Counted from the stretch's first letter, positions 13,501 through 25,400 are shown. The stretch: DNA of 64,000 nucleotides from Owenia fusiformis (GCA_903813345.2 CAIIXF020000003.1:17128931-17192930); one strand, 5' to 3'. Notes: generated by a model not told the origin, from the letters alone. Made by a program: numbers and translations.

Positions 13501-15147
13501 TATGAGAGACATTTTTTTATATTTTTGGAAAAAATAAACCGGAAGTGACCTAAATACACTGGACGAAATACCCTAGATGATTCCCGGGGATTTATTCTAA
13601 ATTTTGGCGGAGATTTATATTGGCGAATTTTTCAATTTCGCCAAATTAGCCAAATTAAAGCGGGCGCCAAATTAACCCAATCTACAGTAATAATAAGGTC
13701 AAAAAACGTGGAGATGTTGTCCCTTGCTCAAAGTGCTAGAACAAAAACATGAGAAAAAATATTTTAGTCTGGTTAAAGGTCATTCACTTGGAGTTCAAAA
13801 TATTTTTTGTGTTATTATTTAGGCTTTTATTTTTTTATTAATTCTATTAACGATCATTCACTTCAGCCACAGTTAGATTTCTTCTTGTTATTTTTAGTTT
13901 TTTTATGAAGTTTAATAACAATCTTCCACCAGAAATAAAAATCATTTTCTTGTTATTATTAAGGTTTGTGTTCATTGTTGTAGAACAAAGCAATCTTAAA
14001 CATCAATTTCCGCAGCCCACAAAGCTAAAAATACTCTCATTCAATTTCATAGTCTTTAACATTTGGTCATCTTGTGTTTTTGCGAATATTTTTTAAATGT
14101 GAATACATTTAAGCACAATGTATTCCCTTTATTGATATCTCGCTTAATTGAGTGATTCAATATGCCGGTTCTCTTAAAAATTGCAGCCATTATACAACTG
14201 TCACTTGGCACACCCCCAAAATGCAATCTGATTTTCGACGCCGTTTTCTTTGCCAAATTTGGTGCCAAATTTGGTTTCGGTGCCGGAATGTTGCAGAAAC
14301 AGTGCCGGAACAGAGTTAAATTTTTTCGATGCCGAATCAGCGCCGAATTATATTGGCTGTGTATCTTCAATAGGATTTTGCTACACCTCTTACTGAATTT
14401 CATCATATTCTTTCTGAATGAGGGTTGATCCAAACTGCATTGTTTACTCTAAAGAATTATTTCTCTGTGTGATTTTGTGATGATTTTTGGTCACCTGTCT
14501 TAATCTTTCTCAGAAAAATATGTTCAAGGCAGAATCACAGATTCACAGATCATAGAGTATATAGGATGTGATACTACTCGTTCAATTGATCAACTAATTT
14601 ATTTTCTGTATTCTTTACCCTCAAATATACCATCTTCCAAAATATTCATTGAACGAAGTTCGAGGGGATATAGGAAATACGTCCACAGCAATCAAATCAA
14701 GACAAAGAAAGAAGACAACGAGTGAAGACACTGATGCAGCAGCAACAAATGACGTCCGTCCGTCCATCCGTCCGTCCATTTGTCTCAAATACAGATTGAC
14801 GGATTTGATTCAAATTTTATGGGCTTATGCCTTATGAGGGTAAAACCTCTGCTCATATTCTTTCATGCCGTATTCATCCTAATTAAACCACATTGATTTA
14901 AAACTAGTATCTCTCTTTCAGATATTTAGACCGCTACAGATGTAGAAAGGACATTCAAGATGAGGTGGCTAAAGAGAGACTACGAATGAACGATCCATTT
15001 CTTGGAGATAAAAAACAATACAAATATCCATTGGCAATTGATTCTGCAGGAGACCCCACTGCTCCCGATCATCCATTTTGGATTAGAGAGCGCGAGGCTT
15101 TGAAGAAATTAAGAAGAGGATATTGGAAGGATTTGGAGAAGAAATGA
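4583..15147 (+). CDS. MRPL38: 39S/large-subunit mitochondrial ribosomal protein L38 (C-terminal four exons)
   Basis: Large mitoribosomal subunit protein with a PEBP-like fold. Exons: 4583-4741, 8191-8327, 9883-9970 and 14922-15147 (stop TGA). All junctions are GT..AG and the phases join into 202 residues. Key stretches are GNIPGN, CDYLQPFPPKGVG and FILYKQEKKLDFS in the first exon; FYRAYEDDLTPVGLSFFQ in the second; FEYDWPVEYHPKQKKYP in the third; YLDRYR in the fourth. These follow human MRPL38 (NIPGN, LPPFPARGSG, TPAGLSFFQ, YHPKQKRFP, YLDRYR). The cysteine after RPDR is split by the first intron. After YLDRYR there are about 65 more residues rich in K, R and E, longer than the human tail as I recall it. 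The 5' exons, including mitochondrial targeting and the start of the PEBP domain, lie before the window or were missed. The first exon's acceptor (TTACTTGTAG) has a weak pyrimidine tract. Confidence 0.9.
5711..5882 (+). repeat. Imperfect tandem duplication of about 90 bp in MRPL38 intron
   Basis: The segment starting CCATATATAGAGAGCCATTC occurs at about 5710 and again at about 5803. Each copy is followed by TAACTCTGATTG and by AGAGATTAGTTGTTAACTGA. It lies inside a larger repeat: TCTAGTTATAAACTACC near 5509 and AAGTCGAATGTATGCAAAGG near 5903 have counterparts at 17570-17610, which suggests a worn transposon whose centre has duplicated. Confidence 0.65.
5931..7533. other. MRPL38 intron, no clear feature
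   Basis: Ordinary AT-rich intron sequence. Short open frames at 6452-6637 and 6998-7285 have no recognisable similarity. A stretch near 7190-7350 (CCTAATCCAAACACCTCCC onward) has a loose relative near 48235-48480, probably another old repeat. Confidence 0.4.
7534..8048 (+). mobile_element. TIR element (MITE family A, copy 1), 515 bp, with transposase-like HTH fragment
   Basis: Terminal inverted repeats begin CTGTAGATTGGGTTAATTTG at both ends, and TA flanks each side (7532-7533, 8049-8050). The motif TTTGGCG recurs many times just inside both ends, like subterminal transposase-binding sites. The middle encodes, on the + strand from about 7709, KMYKRGEYRQWSSKEKMNI then HGNLQTARKFNI. This looks like a helix-turn-helix of a pogo/CENP-B or related transposase. 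A second copy in opposite orientation is at 13200-13687. TIRs and TA are seen; the transposase link is inference. Confidence 0.85.
8386..8550. repeat. Dispersed repeat R, copy 1
   Basis: About 160 bp beginning in a C-run and containing AAAATCATGCAGTTTTCACC, then TTTTGGCCATTTTGGAGCC, then CTCCTTGGCAAATCC. The same order of motifs occurs at 22150-22320. A more diverged, inverted relative may lie at 32070-32170. Confidence 0.6.
8554..8758. mobile_element. Short TIR element (MITE), 205 bp
   Basis: Ends are CTGTATAAGTGGT and its exact complement ACCACTTATACAG, flanked by TA on both sides (8552-8553, 8759-8760). The interior is AT-rich with many TTAATTTTCC-like words and no coding sequence. The CTGTA start resembles that of family A at 7534, so the two may share a transposase. 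Confidence 0.8.
8864..9440. repeat. ATCGAACGAAG element with (GTCC)n tract, copy 1
   Basis: It begins CCCATCGAACGAAGTTCGGA, has a run of GTCCGTCC words (8905-8960), then GGCCCGATTTTGTTCATATT, and repeated ATGGCGGCC words. It ends near GTTCGATGGG at 9427-9436, which is the complement of the opening CCCATCGAAC, so it may be a terminal-inverted-repeat element. Related starts occur at 14650 and 16152. No coding sequence is seen. Confidence 0.65.
9971..11480. other. MRPL38 intron, no clear feature
   Basis: AT-rich intron. It holds a TACAATACAATGCAATGC simple repeat at 10069-10110, a pyrimidine-rich stretch near 11076-11120 and a C-run at about 11310-11322. No exon-like sequence is recognised. Confidence 0.4.
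11491..11690 (-). mobile_element. tRNA-derived SINE, copy 1 (worn)
   Basis: It shares an ordered set of words with 21566-21800: ACAAGCCAGATA, a tRNA-like segment with complements of A and B boxes (GGAATCCAACCTAAGTC here), ACAGCTGAGACTGTAGTAGC, and GAATCAG further on. The tRNA-like head reads on the minus strand. The B box is mutated in this copy, so it is an old insertion. Confidence 0.6.
11924..12628. mobile_element. TIR element (MITE), 705 bp
   Basis: The left end AAGGACCAGGTATAGTATGG is matched by the right end, whose complement begins AAGGACCAAATATAGTATGG. The match continues for about 50 bp with GTGATTT, GACAGTC and TATCTT words. TA lies on both sides (11922-11923, 12629-12630). Inner sequence (AAGAGGATCTTTTT near 12134 and AAGATCCTCTTTTT near 12412) is also inverted, so most of the element can fold back. 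A 73-codon frame at 12232 is not convincing as coding. Confidence 0.8.
12835..12960. repeat. Dispersed repeat starting TATGTCCCCACCACAAAG
   Basis: It begins with an imperfect palindrome (GTCCCCACCACAAAGTGTGG) and continues with GTCTGTCC/GTATGTCCG words, then AAAATCGCTACAGATATCACC. This layout (palindromic start, GTCTGTC run, sensitive-to-codon-like region) parallels the elements at 8864 and 50045 but is a different family. The right end was not found. Confidence 0.45.
13200..13687 (-). mobile_element. MITE family A, copy 2, 488 bp, inverted relative to copy 1
   Basis: Same terminal repeats as 7534-8048 (CTGTAGATTGGGTTAATTTG), with TA at 13198-13199 and 13688-13689 and the same inner TTTGGCG repeats. 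The minus strand encodes MYKRGEYRQWSSKEKMNIAK followed by HGNSQTARKFNI, differing from copy 1 at a few residues. The upstream part of the frame is broken, so neither copy encodes a full protein. Both lie in MRPL38 introns. Confidence 0.85.
14650..14800. repeat. ATCGAACGAAG element, copy 2 (partial)
   Basis: It starts ATTGAACGAAGTTCGAGGGG, then GATATAGGAAATACGTCC, and carries GTCCGTCCGTCCATCCGTCC at about 14755-14778. Only the left part resembles 8864-9000. The inserted stretch 14690-14750, including a CAGCAGCAAC word, is not in the other copies. It ends about 120 bp before the last MRPL38 exon. Confidence 0.55.
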
Positions 15148-16151
15148 TAAAAAGGGCAAATAGGCAAAATTGTTTTGAAAATATGACACCCTCCACACCA
15201 AGGTTTTTGCATTGAATTTCAACATTGGTTAATTTTATCATAGGGCTACTTTGTCAGTGAGGCTACTTTTTGAGTAGGCCATTTTTGTTTTAGAAATTAA
15301 ATTTGAACATGGGCTTTTAACTAGAAAGCCCATGATTTGAATTAAGAATATAAAGTATCTAAATCCAAGATGGCTGACTTTTGATGTTTGGTGATAAAAT
15401 CTCCAATCCGTACTACCAGGACGTTGTTTTATATACCGTATCCATCAGAAAATAATCATTTTTTTCTCTCCTTTGTTAGTATCGCATATTTACATGTAAT
15501 GTGAACTTGTGAAGTTAGATATTATACATACACATGTATTTAAAAATTTACAATATTGTTCATATTCTTTAAGGTATGATAAAGGAAAACTAGAGCCCCC
15601 TCTCAATCCTGTGTTATAACTTTTTCTGTAAGTAGTGTATGATGCTCAGTTTCTAAATCTGAACATAGAGTGCACCATTATAGATATTTCAGAAAAACCT
15701 TATAACTTTCATCGAGGCTTTGATACAAGATTTTTTTTTACATGATACCTACTCCAAGGGGGGAATGGGACTGCGAGGGAATTTTTCAAAAAATGGGCTG
15801 TCAAATTCTCTATCCTGGGAGCAACGTTGTGAGTCGATTTCAAAGATTTCAAATTTTCAGATTTCAGATTTTAAAGTATGATGAAAAAATCCCCTCCTTG
15901 GACAATATTAAGTGTCGAATTCTCGAATTTAGTTTCCTGTTGAATGTGGAGTCTTGCATCATACAAATGTAATTTTAGGTAATCTGTCTGCACGGGATGT
16001 ACAATTGTCCATTGTATTATGATATTCTATTTTTATTAAAGAACAACAGTGTGTGTATTACTGTGTATTACTGTGTAATATAGTGCATTTCATGGATATA
16101 ATTATCTTCAGGATGTTACAGGTGGTTAATTGTCAGGCTTATAATTATCTC
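15148..16151. other. MRPL38 3' flank, no further gene seen
   Basis: This probably holds the MRPL38 3' UTR. An ATTAAA variant poly(A) signal lies near 15295, but there is no canonical AATAAA close to the stop. Short open frames (for example 15742-15972) show no recognisable domain. Confidence 0.4.
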
Positions 16152-16235
16152 ATCGAACGAAGTTCGGAGGGACATAGGGAACGCCTCCCGCCTGTCCCTA
16201 CGTACGTCCGTCCGTCTGTCCGGGCAATAACTAAT
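16152..16235. repeat. ATCGAACGAAG element, copy 3 (partial)
   Basis: CATCGAACGAAGTTCGGAGG, then GACATAGGGAACGCCTCCC, TACGTACGTCCGTCCG and GGGCAATAACT. It matches the left 100 bp of the copy at 8864 closely, including the GGGCAATAACT that follows the GTCC run. The remainder of the element is missing or unrelated. Confidence 0.65.
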
Positions 16236-19200
16236 AAATATTTAACAAATTTTTCAAAGTGGCCACAACTTAAAGTTGTACTAAAACCAATTAAAGAATC
16301 TCTTATTATCTTGTTTTTAGCACAAATAGCATCCCTTTTGTTATGTTGCCTTTAAAGCTTGTGCTATTTCCCCACACAACACGATTTATTAAGATAAGAC
16401 TGTCAACCTCTGAAATGTTGTTATTTTTGCGCACTTTTTGAGGTCACCTGACCATGACGTACCGTGTGCCAAGTTATTCTGGCGCTAAATCGAAAAGTTG
16501 TTCTTGCAAGCTACTACTAAGCCTGAACCAAAGTGGAAATAAGTTTCACATTCGCACGCATTCCAATAGCTAAATAAATATTTCTAATTGATTGAACTTC
16601 ACAAAAGTTTATTTCGATTATTTTTTATATAACGCATGGAAACTAACTTTAAAAAGTGAGCAATGTCATTAGTATTGTGATAATAACGTCCCTTATACCT
16701 ATTTATTACAGGTCGTGTAGACCATTGTTGCCCGATTTATAGCAAAAACATTGACTTTTGCACGTTGGTGGTGATGCGCCTTTCTTAATAGATCTCATAT
16801 CTTAGAAGAGTATCAGTTCAAAAAAAATACTAGATGACCTAACATATTTTGACATGCACTGCGCCTATTCATTTGGCAATTCAGTTGTAAATTTTCTCTT
16901 GAAAAAATAAATCTTCCAAATTTGTTGAGTTTTCTTCCAGAAATCGTCTAATCCCCTACATCCCTTTTGTACGATCACCGGGTGTGAAAGTACTATTGCA
17001 CTTTTAAGTACTTTAAGGTACATATATCCTGGATTGACTATACCAGTGATTGTTTCAAGGTTATATAATTTTAAATAATCAAGGTTAGTGACCTGACGAT
17101 TATTGGCAACATGTACTAATGATCGAAAAGCAAATGTTATGATAATCACTTGCTGAGGAATTAAATTAATTTGAAAATAAACTTAAAGTAAATTGTTTTG
17201 AGGTTATAAAAATGACCATCTAAGCACTAAAGTGACAATATTATTATTATTGACTGATGTACTGATAATATAATACTGATATAATGTACTGATAATATGT
17301 ACTGATAACCGAAAAACAATTGTTATGATAATCATTGGCCGAGGAATCGATTTAAAGTAGTTGTTCACCTGAAGTCCTAACAATTTCTCTATTTTAAAGT
17401 GTATATTTTTTTGAAATGACCATGATCTTTATCATTTTTTAGCCATAAGTATTTCATTTATTATAACATTCCATTTTTTAAAAAGCAAGTGCGATAAAAC
17501 GGGAGAATGTACACGTTTAGAGCAGCGATTTATGCTTCATAATCAAACAAAAAAGTACCCTGCCCACAGAGTCTAATTATAAACTACCGAAGTCGAAGGA
17601 ATGCAAAGGGTAACAAAAAAGTCGACTTTTTTATTTGAAGCTGGAAAACATTTTGATCACCCATATTAGGGAATTGGAGAGTATTTTATTAACAGACAGT
17701 ATTATTTCCAAAACTGAAATACAGAATTGTGCAACAACTCATCAAAAATATTTATCAATAGGCTATGTTTAGTAAAAAAAATCAAAAATGCGATGTCACG
17801 AAATGTATATATCCCAACACTGAGCACTCGTAAAATCATTGCTCCTGTGACAGCCGTGAATGGGTAAACAACTACTTTAATATTATTAATAATGAAGATA
17901 CCCCATAGTGAGACTCTCTGGTCAATTTACACTAGGCTGTCCTTATTTTGCTTAAATTAAGGTAGTTTTACGTAATGTTGATCGATACTATTAATAGTAC
18001 ATTTGGGTTCATTCACCACATTCAAATTTTCTCAGTTAAACAGGTAAACAAGGATTAAAATTCGATAAGATCAATGCACTTTTAGTTTTATCTACATATT
18101 GCTCAATAATTAAATTATACAATGACTTAGTTTAGTAACCTCAGTAAGTTCATTCACCCCCTGACAGCTTTGACCACATGATAAGATTGTACTGTATTGG
18201 ATAATACACGATCTGAGACTATTTGTCGTATTGCTTCAAGCGCTGTATGTCAGCCTCTTGAAATTACCTGGTAGATTTTGTAAGCATTTTTTCAATTTTT
18301 TGCTCCCATTATTTTATGGCACGTCCATTTTTAAAAGAAAAACAAAAAAACATTTCTGACTTAATTTCAGAATAATATATGATATATATTATATATATTA
18401 TCAGCTCTATTATGTGGTTATCTATATGATTATCTATAGCTCTAAAAAATCGAAATAAAAAATTCTATTGAATTTAGACATTTATATACGATATCTTCAG
18501 TAATACGATTGTGAATAGAAAGAGTGACATGATTTTTCCTTTCCTGTTAATGTCATTGAAACTGTATTTTTGAATTGTATCTGCACTCTCAAAACATGGA
18601 ACCATCTTGCCAAAGCAAGAAATCATGTTTTAAAGAAACGTGTCCAGAGGGAATCAAATCCATTCAAACCAATTATACAAAAAACGATATTGTTTGTTGA
18701 CAAAGTAACCATTGATGGTGTCGAATCTTCAATCCCATACTTGGACGTGTTTGGGGAACATAAGACACGAGGGACATTTGTAAAAATGTAGCCGCACGTC
18801 TCGGCAGAGAGGTAATTTTAGTCCAAGTATATCTGTCCGCCATGAGAAAATTTGAAAAACTGTTTTCGGAAAAAAAAATTTGATGAAAAATATACTTTCT
18901 TATAGTCTATTCAAGATATTTGTATCGTTCAATGGCCTCGGCAGCTTAGAGGTAGATACATAATTTTGACCTCGGGATAATCCCAATATCCTGAACCTCA
19001 TATACTAGATAATCTATAAACGTCCCTTGGGCAAATAAAATATCGACTACCTATCCCACATATGGTTATTGTAAACATGAGGATTCGCTATCCTCTGATA
19101 CTTATGGATATTAAAAACCTCTCGGTGTGATTTCGACAATCCCGAACACCAATTTACTCTTTCTGTTCCACGAATGGTATTGCTTTTTGAAACACCCTCG

Positions 19201-19318
19201 TACACATCAAAAGTACAACAGGAAATAAGCAAATATTATTGGTCTAATAATGTTTACGAGCTTGGATTGCATCGACAATCTATCATGCAGGTATACTACA
19301 GGTGGCTAGAACCAAGAG
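16236..19318. other. Intergenic between MRPL38 and the FAD oxidase gene
   Basis: AT-rich. It contains a relative of the 5500-5910 repeat at 17560-17612 and AT-dinucleotide-rich sequence at 18375-18405. Open frames at 16865-17149 (minus) and 18570-18791 (plus) show no known motif. I see no gene here. Confidence 0.4.
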
Positions 19319-19326
19319 TATATAAA
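19319..19326 (+). promoter_or_regulatory. TATA box of the FAD oxidase gene
   Basis: TATATAAA sits 90 bp before the ATG at 19409, in the context AGAGTATATAAAGACC. This predicts transcription start near 19350 and a short 5' UTR of about 60 nt. The spacing and perfect consensus make it a credible core promoter; use has not been shown. Confidence 0.65.
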
Positions 19327-19408
19327 GACCCTCCGGAGCATCGGTATTCATTATGTTGTCTGCATGCAGCCGCATCAACCTACTCTCAGATAGCATACAC
19401 ATTACACA

Positions 19409-22400
19409 ATGTCTGACGACAGCGCCGATCGCATTTTAAAGAAGCAAACATATGATACTGTTACAGATATTGGGAAAAATGAAAACATAAGACAAGATCT
19501 ACTGACACCTTCTCGCGTGAAGATATACTTCGAATCCCCTACTGAGAATAGAAGGTACGTTCTGTTTGTGTTATTTTTATGATTATGCAATGTATAAAAA
19601 ATGATTTGAAATGTCTACGTTCTGTATTCCTTGGAACATTTTCCAAAGAGCTATTTATCGAACAAAAACTTAAACAAAGAAATGTTGGGTTATTTATCAA
19701 TTCATCACTTTTTAAATAAAAACTGACACATCACATTTTTGATGATTTTAAAAACAATTCTAAAATAAAAGTGAATGAGTTGTTAAGAAAAGATAAAATG
19801 TAGCTTATAAATAAAATACTTATGATAAAAAACAAAACAAATGTAGCGATTGGCCTCTATGAAAGCCCTTTTTCATGATAAGCCCATGCCTTAACACAAC
19901 AAGCTAGGCAAAGTCACGAAGACCAGTACAAAATACCAAGAGTTCTTTGATCCCATGCCTAGTGAAGTTTCGGGTAAAAAAATTGTGTTTGAATCTACTG
20001 TCACTATCAATAAACTTCATCCTCCTAAGGTTTAGTTTTTAAGTTGTTTTTTAAGTTTAAAATAGTTTATTTTTGTGTCACTGATATTACAATATACATA
20101 TAAAATACATAATGAAAATAACATTTTGTAACATCACCAGCCGGTGCCGACTTATGAGACACAGTATACATTACATCTGAGTGTCACCCATTACTACCCC
20201 CAATGGGCAGCTTGGGTCAACATTCATAAAGACAGAGAAGAAAATGTCTCTGGTAAAAATTTATACATTGATAACCAATGATATAAATTCACAACTCTGA
20301 TTAATCAGTTTGGCATAAATAAGCAGTTCATGGAATCATATTGTCAATCATTATATTTAATTCATATATTGCACCTAATGTGTATGGATATTGCATAATA
20401 AATACATATATTGCACTAAATGAGAGTAGCATGTTGCATATGGTCAAAAATTACAATAAATACATATATTGCACTTTAGTCACCGGTTGGCTGATACATT
20501 AGTTATATGATGCTTGGTTCTGGATATGTAGTATATCCCCGGGGACAATACACTTCCTGTCGTCAGTAAGATATCAATATTTTTCCTCAGGATATACCAC
20601 ATATCCAAAACCTCCCATTCATAACCCTCATTTGTGTAATATCTCTACAACGTTCTTCGGATCGATTTAGAGTCAGTTTAATAAGCTACTACATTAGATC
20701 TTTTATTTGAATGAAGCTAATAGTCAAACTATTGGATTTTAGTGATAATTATTTTCTACTATAACATAAAATCAACAAAGCATTTTGTTGCCAATATTAT
20801 TTCATGGTAAGTACTAATCCTTACATTTCCGTCGATATCTTATAACTTTGTCAATTATTTAGTATACTAAGTACTAAGGTACGTATTTACGGAGTAATTC
20901 GGAAAGGGAAAGAGTGGATCAACTTTGGGAACCAAACGAAATGTTATTCCAATGTCTACTCAGTTATAGAGTAGCATTTGAAACATTTATAATAAAAAAA
21001 TAACGCAAAACATCACTCAGTTCGTTTTGGAACCGCGTTTAAAAAGCCATTGTTCATCTAAAAGTTGCAGTTGTTTTTTTATAGCGAGAAAATTACTATC
21101 ATGTCAAGATATGTACGATTAGCATGAAGCTTCATTGAATTATACAGCAGTTAAGTTCTGAATTATTCAAACTTTCTATAAAGAAGCTGAGTAAACGAAG
21201 ATAATGGAAGATGGTGATATTCTAATCCTAAAGTTATCGGGGCGTAGCACTTGGTGCGTTGGCGTTAGGGACGGGATATACCTTACTATCCTACACTTAG
21301 TGTATTAAATCTATGTAATAACATTGAAAAATAAATTTGATATTAAATGGCAAAATGAATAAACAAGAGGGGGTAAACCCCCAGTGTTCAGAGATGACAT
21401 ACGTCTATACAAATGTATATTTAGATGATATCTATATCGATGATATCGTTCGCTTCGCTCTCTCGTGCAGATCTTGATATCACCTCGTAGATAAATATGA
21501 TATTCCTCAAAATCATAGGATTGTAATGACCCGAGGGCGCCCTACAGCCCTATGGGAATGACTCTAACGAGTATAGTGTAACAAGCCAGATAAAGAAATT
21601 GAAAGAAAGTGTGCTAAATTCAATGCCCAGCGTAGGAATCGAACCTAAGACGCTTGGACACAAAGTCTGATGCTCTACCGTCTGAGCTATAAAGGCTTAA
21701 GCCACTACAGCTGGACTGTAGTAGCAACTTGCTATCAAGGGTCGTTACAGGATATCTTACAATTTAGCTATCCATGAATCAGTGATACGGAATAACCTCT
21801 GAGTCTGATTCATATTGATTTGCATTTTGCTTAGTCTGTCTTGCATCTATAAATCTAAACAATAAATGTATACATAAACTTTATATTTTCAACTTCTGTA
21901 ACAGAAGTCTGCGCCACAAAGTTTATAGGACGTCAATGATAACCATACAAGCTGATACTGCCCCAGTTATAAGAAAGTAGTTGAAATCTGAGGCAAGGTA
22001 ATGAAGTAATAAAATGTTTAAAATCAATTTTTTGTTATATCCATCATTTACCCATCTTTTCAGCTTTATTCATATTTAAAGTATATGTAGATGTACTTAA
22101 GCAATTAAATTGAATCAGTTAAATAATTGGTTCCGTAGCCGGGTGGTCGAGGGGTTCGACCAAAATTTCCTACAAAATCATGCAGTTTTTCACCATTTTG
22201 AGCACTGTTTGAGTGTTTTTGACCCCTTTTGGGCCAAAGTAGTCTCAAGTGAACACCTCTGAATTTTTTTAAAAAGTGACCCCCCCCCCCCTCCTTGGCA
22301 AATCCGGGCTACGGGCCTGGGTTCCTATCCATAAAGTAAGCTATACAAATGAACAATTCAGTAGACAGAGCGACATTTTCAGCTATACCAGATTCCCAGG

Positions 22401-25400
22401 GCATTTTATTTTACGGAATGAAAACTGAGATTCTATGAATAATTTATGTAAGATGTAAGATTTAATTCTTCAATAATTCTTTAAGAATTGTATCTCCAGG
22501 GAGTGAATCACTTTTTTAATTATCCAATGAATTTGTACTTTACTTCAATGTTTTCATGAGCTAAAGAAGGTGCTATAATTGCTAGCTACTTGTTTAAGTA
22601 CTGCACGAAACAAGGACTGAATATGTATATACTATATATATAGAAGTTATTCACCAGGAGGGATTTGATATTGGGAATATCAATATTTCCCGAGGGAAGC
22701 AAAATTTTGAAAACTGAAAACTTTTGAAAAAATGAATAAAATTTCAATAAATACCCGGATTGATATCCATATCATCCCTCTTATCCTGATATCATCCCTG
22801 TTATATACCTGAAATAACAACTACAGCAGCAACTACATGTATAGACTACAGATGGAGTTATACTCTTATTACAATTAAAATACGTCTTTTAATCAAACTT
22901 ACTATGGCTTTTACTTCCTAGCACTGAGAACTATTTCATTTCACGCTACGGGATATTCTAATGAAACTTCTCCGTTCACGCTGCTAAGCCGATTCTTCTT
23001 GTAATCAAATGTGCCATACCAATTATTACTGCTGCGACAACTGTTAAACCTCGACACACCCTTTAGGCAAGGGCAGATTGGGACAACATTAGAAAAGAGG
23101 AGAGATAATTCACAGATGAATTCCGTTGTATTCCCATACTTCTCCTACAGCCATTCAAGGAGGATTGGCTCCCATGATTCCATCTCGATATTCTGCTATA
23201 TATAGAGTCATGTCGTGATTAAAAAAAATTCGAAATCGAACAGCCGCCATTTTCGATGTTGTCGTCGAATATCAAGTTGGAGGTCTTGGAGCCAATACTC
23301 CTTGCAGTCATAGTAACGTGATTGCACATGACGTCATCGGGTAATTTTTGTTATTACCTGAACGTTTCTGTCTGCCACTTTCCCGGGGGCACTTCACTGT
23401 CAGATTATATGAAGCAAGCTAGACAAAAACAAAAAAGTAGGGTATGCCAAGTTCGATAACCTGTGAGGGATTCGAACCCGAGTCCCCCAATCTCTAGCCC
23501 CCGCTCTACTCCTGAGCTACTACTAAAACTAAGGCTATGGTAAATATTTTATTCATTCGTTAGACTTATAAAGACTGTTATTTTCAGATGCACACACCGT
23601 AACGTGACAGTTGGGATTCTTGCAACATTTGCTTTAATCGTCCTGGTATCATCTCTTGTTCTGCTATTTACATATGTTGGATGGAGCGAGGGACAGACAA
23701 ACGCGATCGCATCGAAGAGGAATGAGACGAACGGCCATTCACTTATCAAAAATGGTAATTTTTCCCAATAAATTTAAGGTGTCGAATCGGAACAGTTTCT
23801 ATGTACGAACAAAATAAAGAAGTAATTCTGATCTTTTATGTTATGATTCTGTCATGTATCGAGTCAAGAAAATTTATTATTTTGATAACTTTTTATTAAT
23901 TAATGGCAATAAAATTAATGTGAAATTAATTAAATGACCTGGTGGCTTATCCCAACGTGCCCACCAATATGGCAATGTCATACGTGTCCCCTGGTGTCCT
24001 AAATAATCACACAAGTCCCATATATACCGCCTGGCTTACCGCTAAAGGTCCTGTGTATATAGTCGACCTTGTCCGACGACATCGGACCGACTTCCCCATG
24101 TCCTAAGAATGAGGCGAGGTTTTTGTCCCACTACTTCTATTAAGTCCCATGTAATACACGTTGGGCTTATTTTATTGAATATCACGGTGTCTCAAATGAA
24201 CTCACATTTCTCATGTTTCTCCCATAATTATTTAATATGTGTTGCTATAATAATTGTCATATATTTACCCTAGTGTCAACCCTTCATCGTCTTCGAGAGG
24301 AACTGGGTGAACAAGTAAAATTTGAAATGAAATATTTGGACTCAAGAATGGACTTCTTCGAGACACAGTTCATCAACGAGACAATCCTAATACAGCCAAA
24401 GACCGTACCACAGATTCAGGCCGTCGTCAAAGCAGCCAACAGACTAGAGCTTAAGGTACGGGTTTCTGTTCAAATCACCGTATGGATCGTAAAAACTGTA
24501 TTTTGTACCTCACTAGTGAATCACCTATATATTTTTTCTTGATTAAAGTAGAACCAATCTTATGAAATGGTATTAAAACTAAAAGTTACATGATCTCAAT
24601 ATATGGGGTATATAGTACTTAGTACTTTGGGAAATTAAGTTTTCAACCATAAAAAGTCATGTACAAAAACAGACTTTAAAAGCTACAAAGTTTTAACAAC
24701 TTTGGCTCATAGTTTAGTCAATGTTACATATACGTACTAGTATCAAAATGTGATATGTGAAACTTTTTTAGTTTCTAAAAAGTGCTTTTTAAAGGAATTT
24801 TTTGCTTTAAAAATCGTTAGTTGATTTCTTAAATTACTAAATTACTTTTTAACTTGCCAACACATTTGAGTGACACATTCGATATGACATTTATTAATGA
24901 AATTTCCTTGGCTCAATATTCGCTATGATGTTTGAAATTTTCTCAAAAAAATTGTTTTCAAAAATCTCTAGAATAGCCTTTAAACTTCACATGGGGCCTT
25001 TAACACGTCCATAGTCCGATCGTGGAGGTTTTAGATCCAGTTTAATGGTGCGGTGGTATCATGCCAGTACCAAGGGATCAAAGTTTAGCTTGGTCGTTCT
25101 ATGCTCATTCTATATTCCAACATCGGTACATTAATAACAGATTCACATTTTTCATTTTCAAATGATCATATTCTTAAACCAAATAGTAAATGAATGATAA
25201 AAAAACATCTTTTCAAGCTTCACATGGGGCCTTTAACACGTACATCAAATGATCATATTTCAAAAACAATCATCAAAAGGAAAGCCAGTATGTCAACGTA
25301 ACTGAATATAACCTTATGAATAAGTCATTAAATATACAAACCATTTCTTTTTTTATTGATAGGAATCAAATAAAAGTTCACAGGAAATGAATATTTTATG

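Noticed and set aside
8191-15147. First reading of these exons as a complex I subunit such as NDUFB5
   Set aside because: The upstream exon at 4583-4741 (NIPGN, YLQPFPPKGVG) and the TPVGLSFFQ, YHPKQKKYP and YLDRYR motifs match MRPL38 in order, which settles it.
18570-18791. Small gene of 73 codons before the oxidase promoter
   Set aside because: No recognisable motif, no matching splice or promoter context; could be chance.
21624-21696. tRNA gene on the minus strand
   Set aside because: A and B boxes are good, but the acceptor stem does not pair beyond four bases and the anticodon arm is broken; flanking words are shared with another copy, so it is a SINE head.
23452-23525. tRNA gene on the minus strand
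   Set aside because: A and B boxes are present, but acceptor ends do not pair and no proper anticodon stem forms.
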